The position numbers and the translations under genes were made by a program. The notes under the pieces are model-generated. The model was given only the letters and a program-made list of their open reading frames with translations. It searched no databases and was not told the DNA's origin. From Archivesica marissinica (lineage: Eukaryota > Mollusca > Bivalvia > Venerida > Vesicomyidae), in NCBI GenBank assembly GCA_014843695.1, contig CM026403.1, positions 8,199,728 to 8,263,727 on the forward strand: a stretch of DNA of 64,000 nucleotides. The letters are read 5' to 3'. Numbering within the stretch: the first letter of the stretch is position 1; each line of letters starts with the position of its first letter. Of this stretch, positions 34,001 to 46,000 are shown piece after piece.

Positions 34001-37000
34001 ATAAGGTTAGTCAGACAGGTTACATATAGATGATATGGTGTCCTGGTTAGACGTTGCCCCGGACAATGAACTACATTCTCCAGCAGTGATTGCTGATACG
34101 GTTAGTCAGGTTACATATAGATGATATGGTGTCCTTGTTAGACGTTGTCCCGGACAATGAACTACATTCCCCAGCAGTGATTGCTGATAAGGTTAGTCAG
34201 GTTACATATAGATGATATGGTGTCCTTGTTAGACGTTGCCCCGGACAATGAACTACATTCCCCAGCAGTGATTGCTGATAAGGTTAGTCAGACAGGTTAC
34301 ATATAGATGATATGGTGTCCTGGTTAGACGTTGCCCCGGACAATGAACTACATTCTCCAGCAGTGATTGCTGATACGGTTAGTCAGGTTACATATAGATG
34401 ATATGGTGTCCTTGTTAGACGTTGTCCCGGACAATGAACTACATTCCCCAGCAGTGATTGCTGATAAGGTTAGTCAGGTTACATATAGATGATATGGTGT
34501 CCTTGTTAGACGTTGCCCCGGACAATGAACTACATTCCCCAGCAGTGATTGCTGATAAGGTTAGTATTATAATAACAAAAATGGCAGATTGTCAAATTAT
34601 AAGTGTGGCACAATCTGTTGTGGTAAATCTGTGTTGCACAATCTGTTGTGGTAAATCTGTGTTGCACAATCTGTTGTGGTAAATCTGTGTTGCACAATCT
34701 GTTGTGGTAAATCTGTGTTGCACAATCTGTTGTGATAAATCTGTGTTGCACAATCTGTTGTGATAAATCTGTGTTGCACAATCTGTTGTGATAAATCTGT
34801 GTTGCACAATCTGTTGTGATAAATCTGTGTTGCACAATCTGTTGTGGTAAATCTGTGTTGCACAATCTGTTGTGGTAAATCTGTGTTGCACAATCTGTTG
34901 TGGTAAATCTGTGTTGCACAATCTGTTGTGGTAAATCTGTGTTGCACAATCTGTTGTGATAAATCTGTGTTGCACAATCTGTTGTGATAAATCTGTGTTG
35001 CACAATCTGTTGTGATAAATCTGTGTTGCACAATCTGTTGTGATAAATCTGTGTTGCACAATCTGTTGTGGTAAATCTGTGTTGCACAATCTGTTGTGGT
35101 AAATCTGTGTTGCACAATCTGTTGTGGTAAATCTGTGTTGCACAATCTGTTGTGGTAAATCTGTGTTGCACAATCTGTTGTGATGAAATCTTCTGGCGGA
35201 TAGACCTTTATAAGGCTATTGTAAATTAATGGTTTACTAGTAATTGTTAGAATTTCAAGATACATGGCTTGAAAATTACTTGATGTTTTCAGTGGTGCCT
35301 TGAAAACTGCTTGATTTTGAAAATGTCCTTGAAACTACTTGAAAATCTGCTTGAATTCCATAATTTCTGGGTAAATTCGATCTATTATAATGATGTGTCA
35401 CGAGTCCGTGAAATCAGCAAATGTCTTTGTGAACAATTCTCTTATTTCTTTCAAAAATTGGAGACGAAGACATATCTCTCAAAACAATTTTCATTTACAA
35501 GAGTACTAGTAAGTTGAAAAAATTGCTTTGAAAATGTGTAAAATGTCCTCGAAAAGTCTTTGAATTTCATGTCACTGCTTCTGTGCGAACCATGTCAGGA
35601 ATACCTCACTGCCTAAATCCATGTCTGCACACCCCCTCCACTCTTACACACAACACACACAGTCTGTAGGGAGACATCGATTGCTGCATCATTGCATGAT
35701 GCAGAGCCATGTGCATACTCATTTAAATCTGTACTTTGGGAGAGGCCGAGTGTTTACGGTCGTTGACTTAAAATCACTTGCATCTCACCGCTGTAGGTTT
35801 GAATCCCACTGTGGGTGTCAAATTCTTTTATGTGAGGAAGCTATCCAGCTGGCTTGTGGTAGGTTGGTGCTTCTACCCGGTGTCCATCCGTGCCTGCAAT
35901 GCTGCTCGGAGGGGGACCCAGGGTCTTCCTCCACCAATAATAGCTATATAATCGCCGTATGACCGAAGCTGTTTGGTGCGACGTTAAGCACAATAAATAA
36001 ACAAACAAACAACATTTATGTTTTTGCAGTTTTTCTAGGCAGGGATCATTCTAGAGGGCGATGTGGGTGAAATTGTCGCCCTAGGGACTCTGACTTCGCC
36101 CTGAAAAAAATTAATATATTTTTTGGTTTTTACGATTTTCAAACAAAATTTTGTCTAGTAAGATACACTGGCCCATTATAAAGCACTCCTTCTATTCAAA
36201 TATTGTATTTAATTGTTGTACTGTGCGTTTTAACCCTATTTTGCAGAAGTATATTAAAGAACACCATTTAATGAAGCGATCACACGCTTTCTCACTTCTA
36301 CCAAAAATTCTGACCTAGAATGAACCCTGCTAGGTAGAGATGTTATTCTTGTAGTCCAGTTTTGTCCTGTACTATTTAACATGTTTTATAAATCAAACCC
36401 ATTAATGACTGTTATGACCCAGAAAGTATTTCAAACAATATTTGCTGAAAATCCATTAAGAATACAATAAACATTAAAATAACCATTTATAGAAATTAAT
36501 ATAAAACTTTACACTTTATTGTCAATTTTAAAATATTTTTATTGCAGCAAAGTTTAGAGGATATTAATTTAGCACACTCCCAGCAGTTGACCATACTACG
36601 CACAGAGGAGCGGCAACTTACACTTAAGCCACTTGATCAATCCCATAATCCTATACTCTCCAAACGAAAATACAGGTAGGTAATTAAAATTGTGCATTTG
36701 TGTTTATTTATCATCACTACAGGGCCCGAGGTTATACAGTCAAACCTGTCTTAAGCAGCCAGCCTATGGAATCACAGAAAGTGGCTGCTTATCACAGTTG
36801 GCTGCTTAATAGAGGTCAAATATGTAATAAAACAACATATTTGGCAACTGGCTGCTTAATACAGTTTGGCTGCTTAATGAAGGTGACCACTAACACAGGT
36901 TTGACTGTACATCTATTCTCAAATCTCAAGTTCAAGTGGTTTGATTGGCTGAGTTTGAGATTTACATTCAGCTGAACCAATCAGAAGCTTGAACCTGAGT

Positions 37001-40000
37001 TTGAGATTGGAGAAATGGTTTATAACCTCCATACCTGGTTGCCAACGAGAGTGATGCCCCCGTGATGCCCCCATGATGCCCCCGTGCTGAGAGTAGTGAG
37101 TTTTGTGTTGATGGCTAGTGATGCAATGAGCGTCTCATTCCTTTGGTTTTATCCATGTTCGATGTTGATCTTGAGAATGCTATCTTTGTTTAATTTCTAA
37201 TCCGAATCAAGAATCGCCTCCATGGTCGAGTGGTTACGGTCGCTGACTTGTATACCACTGTAACCTATCATCACTGATGGTAACGGGTTCGAGCCCCGCT
37301 CAGGCCGTGTCTCATTTATATGAAAAAGTTGGCAGTTTCTTACGGAGGTTGGTGCACCCAAGTACTGGTTAACCGCTGGAGCCTGCCCAGGAAAGGTGTT
37401 GTTAGGTAAACTGCCCGCTGGCGATATAACCCAAAATGGTGCTGATGCAGGCATAAAACCCGAAATATAACATAATAAATAATATAATCCGCATCACCTG
37501 AATGCCTGTTGTTGATCATATTAGTAGTCAAGGAGTTCAGATGGAACCTACAATATTCCTGGACTACTAGTCCAATGCATTATCACTGGACCACAGGCAG
37601 CAGACGTAACAGTGCTTCAGATGGAACCTACAATATTCCTGGACTACTAGTCCAATGCATTATCACTGGACCACAGGCAGCAGACGTAACAGTGCTTCAG
37701 ATGGAACCTACAATATTCCTGGACTCCTAGTCCAATGCATTATCACTGGACCACAGACAGCAGACGTAACAGTGCTTCAGATGGAACCTACAATATTCCT
37801 GGACTCCTAGTCCAATGCATTATCACTGGACCACAGGCAGCAGACGTAACAGTGCTTCAGATGGAACCTACAATATTCCTGGACTCCTAGTCCAATGCAT
37901 TATCACTGGACCACAGGCAGCAGACGTAACAGTGTTTCAGATGGAACCTACAATATTCCTGGACTCCTAGTCCAATGCATTATCACTGGACCACAGACAG
38001 CAGACGTAACAGTGCTTCAGATGGAACCTACAATATTCCTGGACTCCTAGTCCAATGCATTATCACTGGACCACAGGCAGCAGACGTAACAGTGCTTCAG
38101 ATGGAACCTACAATAGTCCTGGACTCCTAGTCCAATGCATTATCACTGGACCACAGGCAGCAGACGTAACAGTGCTTCAGATGGAACCTACAATATTCCT
38201 GGACTCCTAGTCCAATGCATTATCACTGGACCACAGGCAGCAGACGTAACAGTGCTTCAGATGGAACCTACAATATTCCTGGACTACTAGTCCAATGCAT
38301 TATCACTGGACCACAGGCAGCAGACGTAACAGTGCTTCAGATGGAACCTACAATATTCCTGGACTACTAGTCCAATGCATTATCACTGGACCACAGGCAG
38401 CAGACGTAACAGTGCTTCAGATGGAACCTACAATATTCCTGGACTCCTAGTCCAATGCATTATCACTGGACCACAGACAGCAGACGTAACAGTGCTTCAG
38501 ATGGAACCTACAATATTCCTGGACTCCTAGTCCAATGCATTATCACTGGACACTGGACCACAGGCAGCAGACGTAACAGTGCTTCAGATGGAACCTACAA
38601 TATTCCTGGACTCCTAGTCCAATGCATTATCACTGGACCACAGACAGCAGACGTAACAGTGCTTCAGATGGAACCTACAATATTCCTGGACTCCTAGTCC
38701 AATGCATTATCACTGGACCACAGGCAGCAGACGTAACAGTGCTTCAGATGGAACCTACAATATTCCTGGACTCCTAGTCCAATGCATTATCACTGGACCA
38801 CAGACAGCAGACGTAACAGTGCTTCAGATGGAACCTACAATATTCCTGGAATCCTAGTCCAATGCATTATCACTGGACCACAGGCAGCAGACGTAACAGT
38901 GCTTCAGATGGAACCTACAATATTCCTGGACTCCTAGTCCAATGCATTATCACTGGACCACAGACAGCAGACGTAACAGTGCTTCAGATGGAACCTACAA
39001 TATTCCTGGACTCCTAGTCCAATGCATTATCACTGGGCCACAGGCAGCAGACGTAACAGTGCTTCAGATGGAACCTACAATATTCCTGGACTCCTAGTCC
39101 AATGCATTATCACTGGACCACAGGCAGCAGACGTAACAGTGCTTCAGGTGGAACCTACAATATTCCTGGACTCCTAGTCCAATGGATTATCACTGGACCA
39201 CAGGCAGCAGACATAACAGTGCTTCAGATGGAACCTACAATATTCCTGGACTCCTAGTCCAATGCATTATCACTGGACCACAGGCAGCAGACGTAACAGT
39301 GCTTCAGATGGAACCTACAATATTCCTGGACTCCTAGTCCAATGCATTATCACTGGACCACAGACAGCAGACGTAACAGTGCTTCAGATGGAACCTACAA
39401 TTCCTGGACTCCTAGTCCAATGCATTATCACTGGACCACAGGCAGCAGACGTAACAGTGCTTCAGATGGAACCTACAATATTCCTGGACTCCTAGTCCAA
39501 TGCATTATCACTGGACCACAGGCAGCAGACGTAACAGTGCTTCAGATGAAACCTACAATATTCCTGGACTCCTAGTCCAATGCATTATCACTGAACCACA
39601 GGCAGCAGACGTAACAGTGCTTCAGATGGAACCTACAATATTCCTGGACTCCTAGTCCAATGCATTATCACTGGACCACAGGCAGCAGACGTAACAGTGC
39701 TTCAGATGGAACCTACAATATTCCTGGACTCCTAGTCCAATGCATTATCACTGGACCACAGGCAGCAGACGTAACAGTGCTTCAGATGGAACCTACAATA
39801 TTCCTGTACTCCTAGTCCAATAGATTATCACTGGACCACAGGCAGCAGACATAACAGTGCTTCAGATGGAACCTACAATATTCCTGGACTCCTAGTCCAA
39901 TGGATTATCACTGGACCACAGGCAGCAGACGTAACAGTGCTTCAGATGGAACCTACAATATTCCTGGACTCCTAGTCCAATGCATTATCACTGGACCACA

Positions 40001-43000
40001 GACAGCAGACGTAACAGTGCTTCAGATGGAACCTACAATATCCTGGACTCCTAGTCCAATGCATTATCACTGGACCACAGGCAGCAGACGTAACAGTGCT
40101 TCAGATGGAACCTACAATATTCCTGGACTACTAGTCCAATGCATTATCACTGGACCACAGGCAGCAGACGTAACAGTGCTTCAGATGGAACCTACAATAT
40201 TCCTGGACTATTAGTCCAATGCATTATCACTGGACCACAGGCAGCAGACGTAACAGTGCTTCAGATGGAACCTACAATATTCCTGGACTCCTAGTCCAAT
40301 GCATTATCACTGGACCACAGACAGCAGACGTAACAGTGCTTCAGATGGAACCTACAATATTCCTGGACTCCTAGTCCAATGCATTATCACTGGACCACAG
40401 GCAGCAGACGTAACAGTGCTTCAGATGGAACCTACAATATTCCTGGACTACTAGTCCAATGCATTATCACTGGACCACAGGCAGCAGACGTAACAGTGCT
40501 TCAGATGGAACCTACAATATTCCTGGACTACTAGTCCAATGCATTATCACTGGACCACAGGCAGCAGACGTAACAGTGCTTCAGATGGAACCTACAATAT
40601 TCCTGGACTCCTAGTCCAATGCATTATCACTGGACCACAGACAGCAGACGTAACAGTGCTTCAGATGGAACCTACAATATTCCTGGACTCCTAGTCCAAT
40701 GCATTATCACTGGACCACAGGCAGCAGACGTACAGTGCTTCAGATGGAACCTACAATATTCCTGGACTCCTAGTCCAATGCATTATCACTGGACCACAGA
40801 CAGCAGACGTAACAGTGCTTCAGATGGAACCTACAATATTCCTGGACTCCTAGTCCAATGCATTATCACTGGACCACAGGCAGCAGACGTAACAGTGCTT
40901 CAGATGGAACCTACAATATTCCTGGACTCCTAGTCCAATGCATTATCACTGGACCACAGACAGCAGACGTAACAGTGCTTCAGATGGAACCTACAATATT
41001 CCTGGACTCCTAGTCCAATGCATTATCACTGGACCACAGGCAGCAGACGTAACAGTGCTTCAGATGGAACCTACAATATTCCTGGACTCCTAGTCCAATG
41101 CATTATCACTGGACCACAGACAGCACGTAACAGTGCTTCAGATGGAACCTACAATATTCCTGGACTCCTAGTCCAATGCATTATCACTGGACCACAGGCA
41201 GCAGACGTAACAGTGCTTCAGATGGAACCTACAATATTCCTGGACTCCTAGTCCAATGCATTATCACTGGACCACAGGCAGCAGACGTAACAGTGCTTCA
41301 GATGGAACCTACAATATTCCTGGACTCCTAGTCCAATGGATTATCACTGGACCACAGGCAGCGGACATAACAGTGCTTCAGATGGAACCTACAATATTCC
41401 TGGACTTCTAGTCCAATGGATTATCACTGGACCACAGGCAGCAGACGTAACAGTGCTTCAGATGGAACCTACAATATTCCTGGACTCCTAGTCCAATGGA
41501 TTATCACTGGACCACAGGCAGCAGACGTAACAGTGCTTCAGATGGAACCTACAATTCCTGGACTCCTAGTCCAATGCATTATCACTGGACCACAGGCAGC
41601 AGACGTAACAGTGCTTCAGATGGAACCTACAATATTCCTGGACTCCTAGTCCAATGGATTATCACTGGACCACAGGCAGCGGACATAACAGTGCTTCAGA
41701 TGGAACCTACAATATTCCTGGACTTCTAGTCCAATGGATTATCACTGGACCACAGGCAGCAGACGTAACAGTGCTTCAGATGGAACCTACAATATTCCTG
41801 GACTCCTAGTCCAATGGATTATCACTGGACCACAGGCAGCAGACGTAACAGTGCTTCAGATGGAACCTACAATATTCCTGGACTCCTAGTCCAATGCATT
41901 ATCACTGAACCACAGGCAGCAGACGTAACAGTGCTTCAGATGGAACCTACAATATTCCTGGACTCCTAGTCCAATAGATTATCACTGGACCACAGGCAGC
42001 AGACATAACAGTGCTTCAGATGGAACCTACAATATTCCTGGACTCCTAGTCCAATGGATTATCACTGGACCACAGGCAGCAGACGTAACAGTGCTTCAGA
42101 TGGAACCTACAATATTCCTGGACTACTAGTCCAATGCATTATCACTGGACCACAGACAGCAGACGTAACAGTGCTTCAGATGGAACCTACAATATTCCTG
42201 GACTCCTAGTCCAATGCATTATCACTGGACCACAGGCAGCAGACGTAACAGTGCTTCAGATGGAACCTACAATATTCCTGGACTCCTAGTCCAATGCATT
42301 ATCACTGGACCACAGACAGCCGTAACAGTGCTTCAGATGGAACCTACAATATTCCTGGACTCCTAGTCCAATGCATTATCACTGGACCACAGGCAGCAGA
42401 CGTAACAGTGCTTCAGATGGAACCTACAATATTCCTGGACTCCTAGTCCAATGCATTATCACTGGACCACAGGCAGCAGACGTAACAGTGCTTCAGATGG
42501 AACCTACAATATTCCTGGACTCCTAGTCCAATGCATTATCACTGGACCACAGGCAGCGGACATAACAGTGCTTCAGATGGAACCTACAATTCCTGGACTA
42601 CTAGTCCAATGCATTATCACTGGACCACAGGCAGCGGACATAACAGTGCTTCAGATGGAACCTACAATTCCTGGACTACTAGTCCAATGCATTATCACTG
42701 AACCACAGGCAGCAGACGTAACATTGCTTCAGATGGAACCTACAATTCCTGGACTACTAGTCCAATGCATTATCACTGAACCACAGGCAGCAGACGTAAC
42801 AGTGCTTCAGGTGGAACCTACAATATTCCTGGACTCCTAGTCCAATGGATTATCACTGGACCACAGGCAGCGGACATAACAGTGCTTCAGATGGAACCTA
42901 CAATATTCCTGGACTCCTAGTACAATGGATTATCACTGGACCACAGGCAGCAGACGTAACAGTGCTTCAGATGGAACCTACAATATTCCTGGACTCCTAG

Positions 43001-46000
43001 TCCAATGCATTATCACTGGACCACAGGCAGCAGACGTAACAGTGCTTCAGATGGAACCTACAATATTCCTGGACTCCTAGTCCAATGCATTATCACTGGA
43101 CCACAGGCAGCAGACGTAACAGTGCTTCAGATGGAACCTACAATATTCCTGGACTCCTAGTCCAATGCATTATCACTGGACCACAGGCAGCAGACGTAAC
43201 AGTGCTTCAGATGAAACCTACAATATTCCTGGACTCCTAGTCCAATGCATTATCACTGACCACAGGCAGCAGACGTAACAGTGCTTCAGATGGAACCTAC
43301 AATATTCCTGGACTCCTAGTCCAATGCATTATCACTGGACCACAGGCAGCAGACGTAACAGTGCTTCAGATGGAACCTACAATATTCCTGGACTCCTAGT
43401 CCAATGGATTATCACTGGACCACAGGCAGCAGACGTAACAGTGCTTCAGATGGAACCTACAATATTCTTGGACTCCTAGTCCAATGGATTATCACTGGAC
43501 CACAGGCAGCAGACATAATAGTGCTTCAGATGGAACCTACAATTTTCCTGGACTCCTAGTCCAATGGATTATCACTGGACCACAGGCAGCAGACGTAACA
43601 GTGCTTCAGATGGAACCTACAATATTCCTGGACTCCTAGTCCAATGGATTATCACTGGACCACAGGCAGCAGACGTAACAGTGCTTCAGATGGAACCTAC
43701 AATATTCCTGGACTCCTAGTCCAATGCATTATCACTGGACCACAGGCAGCAGACGTAACAGTGCTTCAGATGGAACCTACAATATTCCTGGACTACTAGT
43801 CCAATGCATTATCACTGGACCACAGGCAGCAGACGTAACAGTGCTTCAGATGGAACCTACAATATTCCTGGACTATTAGTCCAATGCATTATCACTGGAC
43901 CACAGGCAGCAGACGTAACAGTGCTTCAGATGGAACCTACAATATTCCTGGACTCCTAGTCCAATGCATTATCACTGGACCACAGACAGCAGACGTAACA
44001 GTGCTTCAGATGGAACCTACAATATTCCTGGACTCCTAGTCCAATGCATTATCACTGGACCACAGGCAGCAGACGTAACAGTGCTTCAGATGGAACCTAC
44101 AATATTCCTGGACTACTAGTCCAATGCATTATCACTGGACCACAGGCAGCAGACGTAACAGTGCTTCAGATGGAACCTACAATATTCCTGGACTCCTAGT
44201 CCAATGCATTATCACTGGACCACAGGCAGCAGACGTAANNNNNNNNNNNNNNNNNNNNNNNNNNNNNNNNNNNNNNNNNNNNNNNNNNNNNNNNNNNNNN
44301 NNNNNNNNNNNNNNNNNNNNNNNNNNNNNNNNNNNNNNNNNNNNNNNNNNNNNNNNNNNNNNNNNNNNNNNNNNNNNNNNNNNNNNNNNNNNNNNNNNNN
44401 NNNNNNNNNNNNNNNNNNNNNNNNNNNNNNNNNNNNNNNNNNNNNNNNNNNNNNNNNNNNNNNNNNNNNNNNNNNNNNNNNNNNNNNNNNNNNNNNNNNN
44501 NNNNNNNNNNNNNNNNNNNNNNNNNNNNNNNNNNNNNNNNNNNNNNNNNNNNNNNNNNNNNNNNNNNNNNNNNNNNNNNNNNNNNNNNNNNNNNNNNNNN
44601 NNNNNNNNNNNNNNNNNNNNNNNNNNNNNNNNNNNNNNNNNNNNNNNNNNNNNNNNNNNNNNNNNNNNNNNNNNNNNNNNNNNNNNNNNNNNNNNNNNNN
44701 NNNNNNNNNNNNNNNNNNNNNNNNNNNNNNNNNNNNNNNNNNNNNNNNNNNNNNNNNNNNNNNNNNNNNNNNNNNNNNNNNNNNNNNNNNNNNNNNNNNN
44801 NNNNNNNNNNNNNNNNNNNNNNNNNNNNNNNNNNNNNNNNNNNNNNNNNNNNNNNNNNNNNNNNNNNNNNNNNNNNNNNNNNNNNNNNNNNNNNNNNNNN
44901 NNNNNNNNNNNNNNNNNNNNNNNNNNNNNNNNNNNNNNNNNNNNNNNNNNNNNNNNNNNNNNNNNNNNNNNNNNNNNNNNNNNNNNNNNNNNNNNNNNNN
45001 NNNNNNNNNNNNNNNNNNNNNNNNNNNNNNNNNNNNNNNNNNNNNNNNNNNNNNNNNNNNNNNNNNNNNNNNNNNNNNNNNNNNNNNNNNNNNNNNNNNN
45101 NNNNNNNNNNNNNNNNNNNNNNNNNNNNNNNNNNNNNNNNNNNNNNNNNNNNNNNNNNNNNNNNNNNNNNNNNNNNNNNNNNNNNNNNNNNNNNNNNNNN
45201 NNNNNNNNNNNNNNNNNNNNNNNNNNNNNNNNNNNNNNCTTCAGGTGGAACCTACAATTCCTGGACTACTAGTCCAATGCATTATCACTGGACCACAGGC
45301 AGCAGACGTAACAGTGCTTTCATAGTATAAAGAGGGGATTTTTTTCTAGATGACATATGATATGTGCTTTGATAGTACATATACAGTCAAACCTGTCTTA
45401 AGCAGCCAGCCAAGGGAACCACAGAAAATGGCTGCTTAGGACAGGTGGCTGCTTAATAAAGGTCAAATGTATAATAAAACAACACATTGGGAATGTGGAA
45501 ACTGGCTGCTTAATACAGGTTGGCTGCCTAATGCAGGTGACCACTAACACAGGATTGACTGTATAGTAGGGCTGAAAACAGTCAAAATTATACAACACAA
45601 ATCATAATGGGTTTTTTCAGCCAAATTATACTATCAAATAAATGCATATGTAAAACATTCATTTCATTTATAATTTAATTATACATGTACTATCAAAGCA
45701 ATGTTTCGTCTGCCTGTGCACTGGATATACTGAAATGTAAATAACAGGTGCACTTGAACCCCATTTAATGTGATGCAATTTGGGATTGGATTTTGCAGCA
45801 CGTAGGTATGTGAAATCTTCACATTGTGAGGTGTCCTGCAAAAAATGACATTATTTCAATGTCATATATAGGGTTCATTCTAGGTCAGAATTTTTGGGAG
45901 AAGTGAGAAAGCGCATGATCGCTTCCTTAAATGGTGTTCTTTAATATACTTCTGCAAAATAGGGTTAAAATGCACAGTACAACCATTAAATACAACATTT

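Noticed and set aside
34530..35265. Three minus-strand frames of about 200 codons ([12 protein letters not shown] repeats)
   Set aside because: The 28-bp unit gives the same peptide in all three frames; pure repeat artefact.
37509..45325. Many plus-strand frames of 77-382 codons starting MHYHWTTG
   Set aside because: 80-bp satellite; the two longest run through the N gap.
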